DNA of 64,000 nucleotides from Bacteroidales bacterium (GTDB taxonomy: Bacteria; Bacteroidota; Bacteroidia; Bacteroidales; VadinHA17). The stretch's first letter is position 1. Each line of letters begins with the position of its first letter. The translations under genes were made by a program, and so were the position numbers. The stretch spans positions 1 through 64,000 of the forward strand of contig JALONR010000010.1 in NCBI GenBank assembly GCA_025454815.1, written 5' to 3'. Of the stretch, positions 54,456 through 63,883 are shown one piece after another. Below the pieces are notes generated by a model. It did no database searches and had not been told where the DNA came from. It was given only the letters and a program-made list of their open reading frames with translations.

Positions 54456-55241
54456 ATGGATCAATCCACAGGTATAGCACAGATATTAAATGAATTTGAA
54501 TCCGTAGGACTTGAGGGGCTGGGGAACCTCAGGTATATGAACCGTGTTGATACCAAATACCTTTTTTCTGTCAGCAAGCTTCCCCGACTGCTTATGAATG
54601 TAAAGGCTGAGTACAAGGCACTGGAGATAGAAAATCTCAGGAGGTTCAGTTACAAGACAGTTTATTTTGACACACCTGACCTTTATTTCTATAACCAGCA
54701 TATTACAGGCAAGCTGAACAGGTCAAAGGTCAGGATCAGGACCTATGAGTCAAACGGGCTTACATTCCTGGAGGTGAAGCAAAAATCGAACAAGGGACGT
54801 ACCAGCAAGTCACGCCTTGAGAAGGAGCCCGGTGACATGAATCACATTGAACAATCCCGGCTTTTCCTGAACGAGCTTATCTTTTCCAGAGCCGAAGGGC
54901 TCAAGGCGGTTATTAATACCGGATTCACCAGGATCACCCTTGTCAGCTTCGAGAAATCGGAGAGGATAACCATTGACTACAACATAGTATGGAACAATCT
55001 CAGGGGAGAAACAGTAAGTATGCCATTCCTGGCGATTGCGGAGATAAAGAGCGACAAGTCCACTTCCCAGTCGCCATTTTTCAGCCAGCTGAAGCGTCTG
55101 GGTGTCCGACGAACCGGATTCAGCAAGTATGCGATGGGAATGGCGATGGTGAACGGTGCTCCAAAACAGAATAATTTGAAACCTAAATTGTTACTCATTA
55201 AAAAGATCAGGGATGAATTTAACGGGAATGGCACTGCCTGA
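54456..55241 (+). CDS. VTC domain protein (polyphosphate polymerase-like)
   Basis: This 261-residue protein matches the VTC domain, a TTM-like tunnel fold that polymerises ATP gamma-phosphate into polyphosphate in yeast Vtc4: RYMNRVDTKYLFSV, YFDTPDLYFYNQHI, SKVRIRTYESNGLTFLEVKQKSN, and the later IAEIKSDKSTSQSPF and GFSKYAMG. Whether the bacterial form makes polyphosphate is not known. It overlaps the DUF4956 gene by 29 bases and forms a trio with it and a DUF2490 protein. Confidence 0.88.
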   Translation: MDQSTGIAQILNEFESVGLEGLGNLRYMNRVDTKYLFSVSKLPRLLMNVKAEYKALEIENLRRFSYKTVYFDTPDLYFYNQHITGKLNRSKVRIRTYESNGLTFLEVKQKSNKGRTSKSRLEKEPGDMNHIEQSRLFLNELIFSRAEGLKAVINTGFTRITLVSFEKSERITIDYNIVWNNLRGETVSMPFLAIAEIKSDKSTSQSPFFSQLKRLGVRRTGFSKYAMGMAMVNGAPKQNNLKPKLLLIKKIRDEFNGNGTA

Positions 55242-55914
55242 AGGCGGAGCGATACTGGCGGAGCAGGGAATGTTCGGCCTGACGGGAATGCCGGAATTGA
55301 TTGTCCGGTTTGGCATAAACCTGGCTGTCATGCTCATACTGGTAAGGTGGCTCTACTACACCACCACAAGGAGAAAGGATTACCTCTTCACCTATCTGCT
55401 TATCTCCAGCGTGGTATTCCTGCTCTGCTACATGCTTGAGAGCGTCACACTGCAGATCGGCTTTGCGCTGGGACTTTTTGCCATCTTCGGCATCATCCGC
55501 TACAGAACCAATCCAATGCCTATTAAGGAAATGACCTATCTCTTCCTGGTGATAGGCATCTCGGTGATTAATGCACTTACCACCGGTTCGGGATGGATGG
55601 AAATAGTGTTCGCCAATGCGGTCATTGTACTTATCGCATTCGGACTTGAGAAGGTATGGCTCCTGAGGCACCTCTCTTCAAAGGCAATTATTTATGAGAA
55701 AATCAACCTGATTGTTCCGGAGAAGTACAGCGAACTGATAGCTGACCTTCAGGAAAGGACCGGTATAACTGATATCAGGAAGGTGGAGATCGGTGCCATC
55801 AATTTCCTTAAGGATACCTGCAGGATGATAATCTACTATGAAGAAAGGGGGCGCTCTGTTAATCTTGCAGATCAGTACGGATATATCAAACCCGATGACA
55901 ATGATGATGAATAG
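55213..55914 (+). CDS. DUF4956 membrane protein
   Basis: The 233-residue protein has four hydrophobic segments (about residues 30-135; FGINLAVMLILVRWLYY, YLFTYLLISSVVFLLCYML, ALGLFAIFGIIRYRTNPMPIKEMTYLFLVIGISVINALT, IVFANAVIVLIAFGL) and a cytoplasmic alpha/beta tail (LIADLQERTGITDIRKVEIG). RYRTNPMPIKEMTYLF is the DUF4956 hallmark. DUF4956 genes regularly accompany VTC genes, so this is presumed to be its membrane partner. Confidence 0.88.
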   Translation: MNLTGMALPEGGAILAEQGMFGLTGMPELIVRFGINLAVMLILVRWLYYTTTRRKDYLFTYLLISSVVFLLCYMLESVTLQIGFALGLFAIFGIIRYRTNPMPIKEMTYLFLVIGISVINALTTGSGWMEIVFANAVIVLIAFGLEKVWLLRHLSSKAIIYEKINLIVPEKYSELIADLQERTGITDIRKVEIGAINFLKDTCRMIIYYEERGRSVNLADQYGYIKPDDNDDE

Positions 55915-56578
55915 GAAACTGCTTTTTCCCTTTTTTGCTCTTCTTCTCTGCACGGGAGTTGCAGCCCAGGATACCGATTACGGGATATGGTATGAGGCCA
56001 AAGCCGAAAAAAACATATGGAAGGGGCTGAGGTTCGACCTTGAAGCAAGTATACGGACCAATGAAAAGGCCAGGAGTATCGAGAAGTTTTACCTGGAGCC
56101 GGGGCTTAGATATAAGTTCAATGACTGGTTCAACGCAGGTATATATTACAGGTTCATCGACCAGAAGGAGAAGGATGACAGGTATCACCCCAGGCACAGG
56201 TGGTTCTTCCAGATGAAGGGCACTGCTCCGTCATTTGCCCGGTTCACCTTTGCTGTAAGATACAGGATCCAGCAGCAGTTCAAGACCTATATGGAAGACC
56301 CGGAAGATGAAGAGCCGCAGTGGTATCAGAGGATAAGGTTTGAACTCGATTATGACATCAGGGGTGTTCCTTTGAAACCCTACATAAATGCAGAGATGCA
56401 TTCCCAGCTATTCAGTCCGAATGATTTTGTTGCCGACAAATGGAGGTCAATGGTTGGGGTGGAATATACCCTGAACAAAAAGCACACCTTCGGAATCGAG
56501 TACATTTACAATGAAAGCCGGGTCACCAAACCTCCCTATGAAAACATACTGGGTTTAACCTATTCTGTTAAGCTTTGA
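55907..56578 (+). CDS. DUF2490 outer-membrane beta-barrel-like protein
   Basis: A 223-residue exported protein: signal peptide (cleavage near VAAQDT), then alternating beta strands (GIWYEAKAEKNIWKGLRFDLEASIR, LEPGLRYKFNDWFNAGIYYRF, HTFGIEYIYNES) ending in a strand YSVKL with terminal aromatic pattern. The DUF2490 match is clear and an outer-membrane barrel is likely. Start 55907 is chosen among several adjacent ATGs; it overlaps DUF4956 by 8 bases. Together the three genes place a polymerase-like, an inner-membrane and an outer-membrane protein in one operon. Confidence 0.85.
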   Translation: MNRKLLFPFFALLLCTGVAAQDTDYGIWYEAKAEKNIWKGLRFDLEASIRTNEKARSIEKFYLEPGLRYKFNDWFNAGIYYRFIDQKEKDDRYHPRHRWFFQMKGTAPSFARFTFAVRYRIQQQFKTYMEDPEDEEPQWYQRIRFELDYDIRGVPLKPYINAEMHSQLFSPNDFVADKWRSMVGVEYTLNKKHTFGIEYIYNESRVTKPPYENILGLTYSVKL

Positions 56579-56686
56579 ATGCTGTTGAAACTGCCGCGAC
56601 AGCCAGGACTGCCCGGCCTGTAAAACCAGCCTCTCGTATACGGTTGTCATGACTCATACCCGACAATTTTCCGTAAACTAAATTCC

Positions 56687-56694
56687 TATATTTG
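56687..56694 (+). promoter_or_regulatory. Putative -7 element of the SDR gene
   Basis: TATATTTG matches TAnnTTTG exactly and is followed by CGG, as at the tRNA-Arg promoter. The -33 region is TTTT rather than TTG. The ATG is 51 bases downstream. Confidence 0.55.
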
Positions 56695-56744
56695 CGGAAC
56701 TTTTCCAGCCGCAGGCTGTTGTTTTTCTGTTTAATATTTCTGAA

Positions 56745-57659
56745 ATGAACAAATGGACTTCTGAACGTATAGGAGAGCTAAAGAATAAAAAGATAGTAAT
56801 CACGGGTTCCTCTCACGGGATTGGTTTTGAGACTGCCAGGATTCTGTCGTCGAAAGGGGCTGATATTATCCTTGCGGTAAGGAATCTTCACAAAGGGGAG
56901 AAAGCCGCAGCAGGGATCACTTCCGGTAACGGTTCACTGCCGGTGAAGGTGATGCACCTTGACCTGGCCGACCTTTATTCTGTCAGGCAGTTTGCCGTTG
57001 ATTACTCTTCAAACCATGACAGGCTTGATGTGCTGATAAACAATGCAGGGGTGATGATACCTCCCTACAGCAAAACCAGACAAGGTTTTGAGCTGCAGTT
57101 CGGGACCAATCACCTGGGTCATTTTGCCCTTACCGGGCTGTTGCTTCCCGTGCTTGCGGCAACGCCTCTGTCGCGCGTCGTCACTGTAAGCAGTATTGCT
57201 GCCCGTAATGCCAGTATTGATTTTGAAAATCTGGATGGTTCGAAGGGATACAACCCAATGAAGTTTTACCGTCAGAGCAAGCTCGCAAATCTTCTTTTTG
57301 GGGTTGAACTGCAGAACAGGCTCGAACGTGCGGGATCGTCAACCAAAAGCGTTGCCTGCCACCCCGGCATCACCGCCACCAACCTGCTTTCAAGAGGGTC
57401 CGGGAAAGAGACATGGAAAATAATGAAGGCACTCATGCGGCTTGTTGCACAGCCGGCAGAAAAGGGTGCTCTTCCTACCCTTTTTGCCGCCACTCATCCT
57501 GATCTGAGAGGAGGAGAATACATCGGTCCTGACGGCCCCGGCAACCACAAAGGCTACCCGGTTCTTAACAACGATGTTGCCCGTCTTTATAAACCTGATC
57601 TTGCAGCGAGGCTGTGGGAGGTTTCCGAATCACTCACAGGAGTTAAATACAGCATCTGA
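56745..57659 (+). CDS. SDR family oxidoreductase (retinol dehydrogenase-like)
   Basis: A 304-residue short-chain dehydrogenase: NAD(P)-binding TGSSHGIG (residues 20-27), LAVRN after the second strand (an NADP-type Arg), NNAGVM, Ser149/150 and the pair Tyr175-Lys179 (YRQSK). It is closest in style to the WWOX/retinol dehydrogenase-like group (NHLGHF and the LFAATHPDLRGGEYIGPDG tail). The substrate is unknown. Confidence 0.9.
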   Translation: MNKWTSERIGELKNKKIVITGSSHGIGFETARILSSKGADIILAVRNLHKGEKAAAGITSGNGSLPVKVMHLDLADLYSVRQFAVDYSSNHDRLDVLINNAGVMIPPYSKTRQGFELQFGTNHLGHFALTGLLLPVLAATPLSRVVTVSSIAARNASIDFENLDGSKGYNPMKFYRQSKLANLLFGVELQNRLERAGSSTKSVACHPGITATNLLSRGSGKETWKIMKALMRLVAQPAEKGALPTLFAATHPDLRGGEYIGPDGPGNHKGYPVLNNDVARLYKPDLAARLWEVSESLTGVKYSI

Positions 57660-57762
57660 GGCCTATTGCCTGGCAATGCTGTGCATGTTTTGTTGAACAA
57701 ACCACCCATTTTATTGTTTTTTTGATGAAAAACTATTGTCAAACTATATATAGAATAGTATT

Positions 57763-58296
57763 ATGAAAGCAACTAAATGGGTTATAGATCCGGCACACAG
57801 CGAGATACAGTTCAAGGTGAAGCACATGATGATCACCACGGTAACCGGCAGTTTCAAGGAGTTCAAGTCTGAAGTTGAGACTGAAGGAGATGATTTTAAG
57901 ACTGCAAAGGTCAGTTTTGAGGCATCAACCGGATCAGTATTCACAAATTCCGAGCAGCGTGATGCGCATCTCAGGAGTGCTGATTTCTTTGATGCTGATA
58001 ATTTCCCCGAGATGAAGTTTGTATCGTCAGGACTGGAGCATGTTGAAGATGAGAACTGGCAGTTAACGGGCAACCTGACCATCAGGGGCACTGCCAGGCC
58101 CGTAAAGCTGGATGTTGAGTTCGGCGGAGTCGGAAAGGATCCGTGGGGCAACACCAAGGCCGGGTTCAGTATAAGCGGGAAGATCAATCGCAAGGACTGG
58201 GGACTTAACTGGAATGCAGCCCTTGAGGCCGGAGGTGTTCTTGTAAGTGATGATGTCCGCATATACGCAGAGGTTCAGTATGCAAAGCAGGGCTGA
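57763..58296 (+). CDS. YceI family protein
   Basis: The 177-residue lipocalin-like YceI protein has WVIDPAHSEIQFKVKHMMITTVTGSF, DAHLRSADFFDADNFPEMKF and GFSISGKINRKDWGLNWNAALEAGGVLVSDDVRI, all family hallmarks. No signal peptide is visible, so it is cytoplasmic. YceI proteins bind polyisoprenoid-like lipids in known structures; the role here is unknown. Confidence 0.93.
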   Translation: MKATKWVIDPAHSEIQFKVKHMMITTVTGSFKEFKSEVETEGDDFKTAKVSFEASTGSVFTNSEQRDAHLRSADFFDADNFPEMKFVSSGLEHVEDENWQLTGNLTIRGTARPVKLDVEFGGVGKDPWGNTKAGFSISGKINRKDWGLNWNAALEAGGVLVSDDVRIYAEVQYAKQG

Positions 58297-58519
58297 GCCT
58301 TTGACCTCCGTTTTTTATACCGGGGCACAGATTTATGTTCTTTAAATAATCAATATTAAATTGTAAATCATCGAATAAACACTTAAAATATCAGAATCCA
58401 TTTAACATTTTACAGATAAAACAGAAGTTCGCTGACAGCTTATTATTTTTTGAATCCGGCATATAAAATTTGATTTTTAAAAACTAGATTTATATCCTGG
58501 TTTTAAGCTCTGGAAATAT
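58297..58519. other. AT-rich intergenic region upstream of the Kelch-SARP gene
   Basis: These 223 bases are much richer in A and T than the DNA to the left and hold no gene I can support. They should carry the promoter of the Kelch-SARP gene, but no exact TAnnTTTG site was found. Confidence 0.5.
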
Positions 58520-58651
58520 ATGCGGGCAGACCTACAGGGGGAACTATTAAGAAAATGTAATATCAATAATTGCATATTACGTTTTATTCTTTTACTTACC
58601 TTCTTTGTCGGGGATGCCAATGCTATAGCACAGATTTACGGGTTTTCATAG
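58520..58651 (+). pseudogene. 5' fragment (signal peptide) of the Kelch-SARP regulator, out of frame
   Basis: ATG at 58520 opens 43 codons with a good signal peptide (CILRFILLLTFFVGDANAIA then QIYGFS) before TAG at 58649. Proteins of this type normally run from the signal peptide straight into a LamG-like domain. That domain appears in another frame from about 58644 (FHREFEISFDYN...), so the two parts belong together but are split by a frame change. Confidence 0.7.
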
Positions 58652-58712
58652 GGAATTTGAAATATCATTTGACTACAATGTCTACCTCTCAAATCCAAAC
58701 GAATACTCCGGC

Positions 58713-61046
58713 TTGTTCGGGTATATTCTTCGGATCATTTCAATTGACAATAAGAATGTTGACCTTGTAACGTCTTCACTTCCTACCAGATCACTGCATC
58801 TTATTATCGGAGGAACAGATTCACTTATTAATCTTGGGCCGATTGACAGCGCCTTGAATGCCTGGGTTAATTTACGGATCAAGTTTTTGATGAACGAGGA
58901 CAAGCTGGTATTCTATGTCCCTGATTCTTTTTTTGTTGTGGAAAACATCGGGTTCAAGAAAAATGACTCCTTCAAGATTTTCTTTGGAGCAAATAATTAC
59001 GGAAATTTCAAGACTTCGGATGTACCTTCAATGAATATCAGGGATATAAGGATATATGAGGAAGGTGTACTGAAGTACAACTGGCCACTTGACGAGGAAG
59101 AGGGTACTTCTGCTGCAGGAAGACTAAACAATGCGGATGCCTTGGTAAAGAATCCGGTATGGATTAAAAACCAGCATAGCAGATGGAAGAATAATTATCA
59201 TAGTGAAGTTCGTGGTCATGTACTGGTGGCTTCCGACAAGGATAACGGAAGAGTGTTTTTCGTGGGTGACCAGCAGTTATTGGTTTATTCCGCACAGGGA
59301 AACACAATACATTCTGTCGATTACATCGATAAAACAATTTCAATAAACAATAATTTCTATTCTGAATACAACAGCCTGGATAATAAAATTTACGTCTTTG
59401 TTGTAGACAGTAAGGTATTTTACAGCCTTGATGTAATAACCGGGAAATGGAGTTCAATAGATGCAAAATCAGACTCGGGGACCTTCTACAGACATTACAA
59501 CAGTCATTTTGTTCCGGTGGAGAACTCAATATACATTTTCGGCGGTTATGGTCAATATACCTACCATAATGAAATCCGGAAACTAGATTTAAACAAAAAT
59601 GAATGGGAAGACCTGACTTTTGACAATGAGGTATTCTTTCCCCGGTACCTGGCAGGTCTGGGTTCACTGAATGATACAATATACATATTGGGTGGTTATG
59701 GAAGTCTGACGGGAAGTCAGCTGGTAAACCCACACAGTTATTTCGATTTACTCGGTTATTCAATTAAGAACGGGACGTTATTCAAAAAGTTTGAAATTAC
59801 CCGGATCTACGATGATATGTGTGTGGGCAGCACTATGTTTATCAACAACAGGAATCGTGATTATTATGCATTGATATTTGAAAAAACCAAGTTTGAAAGT
59901 GCCTTGCACCTGATAAAGGGGAACATTGACAATCCCCAGGTGGAGTTTGCTGGAGATATGATCCCTTACAGGTTTCATGATATAAGATCGAATGCGAGCC
60001 TGTATTATTTCCCGGGGCAAAACAGACTGTTTACCTGTACTTCTTTCCTGACTGATTCTTCTACCACGCTGCTGAACTTATTTTCGATAGCGTATCCGCC
60101 TGCTGAATTCAGCCTGATTCCAACTGAGGAAAAAAGCAGAACGGGCATACAATTGATCCTGATTCCGATCGTGTTGGTGGTTTTGTTGTCTGTTATCCTC
60201 TTACTGTACGTAATTCGAAAAAGAAGGTCTGAAGGAGATTCAAAGGATGAAATCATACCTGAGATACCAGCAACAATTTATGAAGATAAAAAAACAGTTG
60301 CTAAAAAACCAGGAACGAAACAGAATTATCAGTTGGTTCTCTTTGGAGGTTTTCAGGTCTTTAACATGAATAATGAGGATATAACCAATAAATTTTCACC
60401 CTTGTTGAAAGAACTGTTTCTGCTAATTTTCTTATACACTTACAAGAACAATAAAGGAATTACCTCTGAGCAGATATCGGAATACCTGTGGTTTGGAAAA
60501 TCCTCGTCAAGTGCAAGTAATAACAGGGCTGTAAACATTGCCAAACTTAAGTCGATACTGAGTGAAATCTGGGCAGTTGAATTGACAAAAAAGACGGGGT
60601 ACTGGAAAATTATCCTGGACAACTCCGTGGTTAAGAGTGATTATCTCGACTTTCTTGAAATCAGCAGTTCAAAGACAAATCTGACCAGACAGAATATATG
60701 CAGATTATGTGAAATAACCTGTCAGGGAGGCTTCCTGATCAACACCAATTATGAGTGGCTTGATGACTTCAAGTCAGATATTTCGGACAGGATCGTTGAC
60801 ACAATGGTTGCATTTGCTGAAAAATCAAAACTTGAAACTGATGCTGAGTTCATTATTCAGCTGGCTGATTGCATTTTCAATTTCGACAAGATCAATGAAG
60901 AGGCAATGGTTTATAAGTGCAAGGCAGAGTATTTTCTTGGCAATCACAGCCTTGCAAAAATGACTTATGAGAAGTTTGTAAAGGAGTATAAAAAGCTTTA
61001 CGATGAGGAATATAAGATTCCGTTTACTGAATTGATCAAATCATAG
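58713..61046 (+). CDS. Kelch-domain membrane-bound SARP-like transcriptional regulator (5' frame disrupted)
   Basis: The large intact part (777 residues from TTG at 58713; coding likeness extends back to about 58644) contains, in order, a LamG/concanavalin-like domain (to about 145), a six-bladed Kelch-type propeller (about 160-470; motifs IYIFGGYG and IYILGGYG), one membrane helix (IQLILIPIVLVVLLSVILLLYVI, near 478-500), and a cytoplasmic SARP-like winged helix (QLVLFGGFQVFN ... KELFLLIFLYTYKNNKGITSEQISEYLWFG) with a BTAD-like helical tail. It would sense an extracytoplasmic glycan or wall signal and act on DNA. No ATG starts the frame; see the 5' fragment. Confidence 0.8.
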   Translation: MFGYILRIISIDNKNVDLVTSSLPTRSLHLIIGGTDSLINLGPIDSALNAWVNLRIKFLMNEDKLVFYVPDSFFVVENIGFKKNDSFKIFFGANNYGNFKTSDVPSMNIRDIRIYEEGVLKYNWPLDEEEGTSAAGRLNNADALVKNPVWIKNQHSRWKNNYHSEVRGHVLVASDKDNGRVFFVGDQQLLVYSAQGNTIHSVDYIDKTISINNNFYSEYNSLDNKIYVFVVDSKVFYSLDVITGKWSSIDAKSDSGTFYRHYNSHFVPVENSIYIFGGYGQYTYHNEIRKLDLNKNEWEDLTFDNEVFFPRYLAGLGSLNDTIYILGGYGSLTGSQLVNPHSYFDLLGYSIKNGTLFKKFEITRIYDDMCVGSTMFINNRNRDYYALIFEKTKFESALHLIKGNIDNPQVEFAGDMIPYRFHDIRSNASLYYFPGQNRLFTCTSFLTDSSTTLLNLFSIAYPPAEFSLIPTEEKSRTGIQLILIPIVLVVLLSVILLLYVIRKRRSEGDSKDEIIPEIPATIYEDKKTVAKKPGTKQNYQLVLFGGFQVFNMNNEDITNKFSPLLKELFLLIFLYTYKNNKGITSEQISEYLWFGKSSSSASNNRAVNIAKLKSILSEIWAVELTKKTGYWKIILDNSVVKSDYLDFLEISSSKTNLTRQNICRLCEITCQGGFLINTNYEWLDDFKSDISDRIVDTMVAFAEKSKLETDAEFIIQLADCIFNFDKINEEAMVYKCKAEYFLGNHSLAKMTYEKFVKEYKKLYDEEYKIPFTELIKS

Positions 61047-61081
61047 GTTTTTATTGGCTGCCCAGTTCCTGAAATCAGTTA

Positions 61082-63634
61082 TTAAACAGGATTATAGAAA
61101 AGGATTTTCTGCCTTAAAACATCCCTGCCCCTGTAAATCATTATAATGTATATACCGGGTTTAAGGTTAACCGGAACTTCCGATCTGTCAAGCAAAAAGT
61201 CAGCAACGAGTCTTCCGGAGTAATCAAAAATTCTAATGAACGAGTTGATAACGTTATCTTCAAAAACGAGTGCCTCTTTATTTTGATATACATACTGATA
61301 TGATTCACCGGCACTGACTTTTGTGACAGAGACCGGGATTATCTCCCCTGATGAAATAAATATATCATCGAAAAATGCGTTGAACGGACCGGCAGGAGAG
61401 GGGTTGTCAAAGGTGATAATGATACCTGTAATCTCATCACCCTCCAGCTCGCCTGTGCCGATCCTGCAAATAAATTGTTCCCATCCTTTTCCCGGCGTTC
61501 CGATTCCCGAAGATGGATCCATGCTGCCTCCAAGATGACTTTTGTACCCCGGAAGTTTGCTCAGTCTCTTTCCTGACTTAAACACCAGGTCGGCTGAAAC
61601 AAATCTGCCAGGTTCATCAGTAGTCTTTTTCCAGAATGAAAATTGCAGACCTGTTACAACAGGTATACTGATTTCGGCAATTCTGTAACTGTAATTGGCA
61701 ATTGATGAAGAGGTTGGAATTCCTGAGGTTTTTACAAGATATGTTCCGCTGTGTGCATTCGTTTCATCATTGATGATTTCAAAAGATGGAAACGACACAT
61801 TTGTGCTTTCAAGGATTTCAGGATTATGGAAGCAAGGATCGAGATTAAATATCCCGCTTTTAACCGGACCTCCCTCTTTTGTAATATATTCGGTATATCT
61901 CTTTTCAAAGCTGTTTCGGTAATAATCCGGACCACGTGAATGTGGTACAGACAAAACCGGGGTTGGTTCCTCGGGGCTTTTTACCATGAATGTGGCGGCT
62001 CCTGCAACTCTCAGGTAGAAATCTGATGATACCCATATACCATCGGCGCTTAGCGTGACAAAATACTGGTCGGTTGGTATCATACTCCAGTCGGTTGCAG
62101 CCTTCATAATTGCAGTACCTTCATCATATTCATCGAACATGGCAAGGTACATCTGATTAATGCCACTCATTCTAATGTTGAAGGCCTGCCGCCACAGGAA
62201 CTCCCCTCCAAGCCGGGGAATTGAATTCGGGACTCCCGTATTCCATGTAGACCAGGAAAATCCCGGAAACACAACCGGAAGGTAACCGAGGTCATTGGCA
62301 TCACAGAATGCTTTATCAGGCACGATATAGTCCACTCTGTGTTTGTCGCATTCCGGAATGCTCCTGTAGCGCCCTGGTGTCCATGGGCTGACCATATCAT
62401 AGCTCTTGTAGGCTTCGATAAACCCCGGTTTTGAGTCGCCTGATCCTGTACGCCAGTTTGTAGGAACCCCTCCGATTACGTAACAGCCCCGGCTCCGGAG
62501 AAACTCTATAAGTTCGATAGTCTTTGCTGCATTTCCCACTCTTGAAGTAAATCCCGGCCCCCATACCTGCACAACAGGTTTGTTATTTACTGTGGCATAG
62601 GCAGGTGATGATGTCAATGCATAAGCTTGCTCTATGTTGAAAACCCAGTCAAATTTAATACTCTCAACCCAGGCATTCTCGTCTTTGCCTGACGATATAT
62701 CATAACAAATGTAAAAGATCCTTTCAGTTGCCTCTGCCGCTTTTTTGACCTTTAGTGGTTTTGAGAACGGCGAATCGGTAATCGGATATGGATTATCTCC
62801 TATAAATCGCTGCAGGGCGATACCATCAATACCATAATCTCTCATCCATTCAAAGTGTTCGTCAATTACATCAGATGAACTGAACAGGAATGAAGGATCT
62901 CCGCTTCCAAGATTGTCAAAAGCAGTGATTCTCAAGATATCCGGATTGTAATCCCTGACATCAGGATAAATATCGAAGGAAGAATTTCCAGCCTTGGGAG
63001 GCGTATTGGATGACCAGTGAACCCATCCTGTATTTGACTCACTGGCAGTAAACCAGGCCTGGTATCCGGCCACTGATTTTCCGGTAAATTCCGAGTAACT
63101 GCTGCCTGACGTAACCGGAACCGGTTCCCCGGATGGATCAAGTTCTCCCTTTGATATGGTTATTTTATGGAGATATGCCTCGCCTGAAATCCTGAAATCT
63201 GACTGATTGTTTTGCAGATTGTTAAATGCAGCATCTGTCACTGCAACTGTTGCGCTTATCCAGGTGTGAGTGTCCGTTTTTGTTAATGAAACAGATTTGT
63301 ATTTACCTGATAAGGAATTATACTGAAGTGAAAAGTTGCCAAGACCGGCATCAAAGTATGCTATTTGAAAAATCAGTCTGGCATCTGAAGTCAGAATCAA
63401 CCCGTCATCGACCCTGAAGTAGCCATATTTGCCGGTGGGGATAAGACGGCAGGCCTTCCCGCCCCTGATTGTCTGTTCACTATAGGCTTCGGCTGAAGGG
63501 GTGGAAATTACAAGGAATTGCATTCCCGCCTCTTCCCGGGGATCTGAAAAGATTATCCTGGCATCCTGGCTGTGTGCCAGTGACCCCGAAACCAGGAGTA
63601 AAAAAACTGAAACTAAAGATAGCAGGTGATACAT
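61082..63634 (-). CDS. GH71/GH99-like secreted glycoside hydrolase with T9SS sorting domain
   Basis: This 850-residue exported protein has a signal peptide (cleavage near AHSQDA), an N-terminal beta-domain (about 24-185), then a TIM-barrel resembling GH71/GH99 proteins: SVAGYQAWF, GWVHWSS, YGIDGIALQRFIG, YDMVSPWTPGR and FDEYDEGTA near residue 500, the candidate acid/base pair as in GH99 endo-alpha-mannanases. A jelly-roll domain (about 620-760) and a C-terminal type A T9SS domain (FIRIFDYSGRLV, LKPGIYIIMIYRG) follow. It probably attacks an alpha-linked mannan or glucan; the substrate is not certain. Confidence 0.82.
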   Translation of the reverse strand: MYHLLSLVSVFLLLVSGSLAHSQDARIIFSDPREEAGMQFLVISTPSAEAYSEQTIRGGKACRLIPTGKYGYFRVDDGLILTSDARLIFQIAYFDAGLGNFSLQYNSLSGKYKSVSLTKTDTHTWISATVAVTDAAFNNLQNNQSDFRISGEAYLHKITISKGELDPSGEPVPVTSGSSYSEFTGKSVAGYQAWFTASESNTGWVHWSSNTPPKAGNSSFDIYPDVRDYNPDILRITAFDNLGSGDPSFLFSSSDVIDEHFEWMRDYGIDGIALQRFIGDNPYPITDSPFSKPLKVKKAAEATERIFYICYDISSGKDENAWVESIKFDWVFNIEQAYALTSSPAYATVNNKPVVQVWGPGFTSRVGNAAKTIELIEFLRSRGCYVIGGVPTNWRTGSGDSKPGFIEAYKSYDMVSPWTPGRYRSIPECDKHRVDYIVPDKAFCDANDLGYLPVVFPGFSWSTWNTGVPNSIPRLGGEFLWRQAFNIRMSGINQMYLAMFDEYDEGTAIMKAATDWSMIPTDQYFVTLSADGIWVSSDFYLRVAGAATFMVKSPEEPTPVLSVPHSRGPDYYRNSFEKRYTEYITKEGGPVKSGIFNLDPCFHNPEILESTNVSFPSFEIINDETNAHSGTYLVKTSGIPTSSSIANYSYRIAEISIPVVTGLQFSFWKKTTDEPGRFVSADLVFKSGKRLSKLPGYKSHLGGSMDPSSGIGTPGKGWEQFICRIGTGELEGDEITGIIITFDNPSPAGPFNAFFDDIFISSGEIIPVSVTKVSAGESYQYVYQNKEALVFEDNVINSFIRIFDYSGRLVADFLLDRSEVPVNLKPGIYIIMIYRGRDVLRQKILFYNPV

Positions 63635-63883
63635 AAAATGACTTTGTTGCCAATTAACACCCGGCCAATTAATTCTTGATTAATAATCACTTAATTGCTA
63701 TTCCCTCGATAAATTAATAATGATTAATTGACCGGATAAGTTGTTGGTATACATTGATATGCCGGAAATCAGCCACTATTAATTAAGGATGTTTACTTTT
63801 TATTAATTGAAAATTAATGGCAGTTCGCTTCTTTTATTATTGTAACGTCATACCAGAGTTGGAATCTTAAAACCTATCCTTCG
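63635..63883. promoter_or_regulatory. Divergent control region with TTAATT repeats and an inverted repeat
   Basis: Between the divergent GH71/99-like and sulfatase genes, the words ATTAATT or CAATTAA recur at least seven times between 63649 and 63817. CCGGCCAATTAAT (63661-63673) is the near-perfect inverted copy (12 of 13) of ATTAATTGACCGG (63723-63735), and CAATTAA (63666-63672) is the exact inverse of TTAATTG (63691-63697). This looks like an operator cluster for a DNA-binding regulator. Confidence 0.55.

Noticed and set aside
59164-59763. 199-codon minus-strand open frame
   Set aside because: Antisense to the Kelch repeats of the SARP-like regulator; no recognisable domain.
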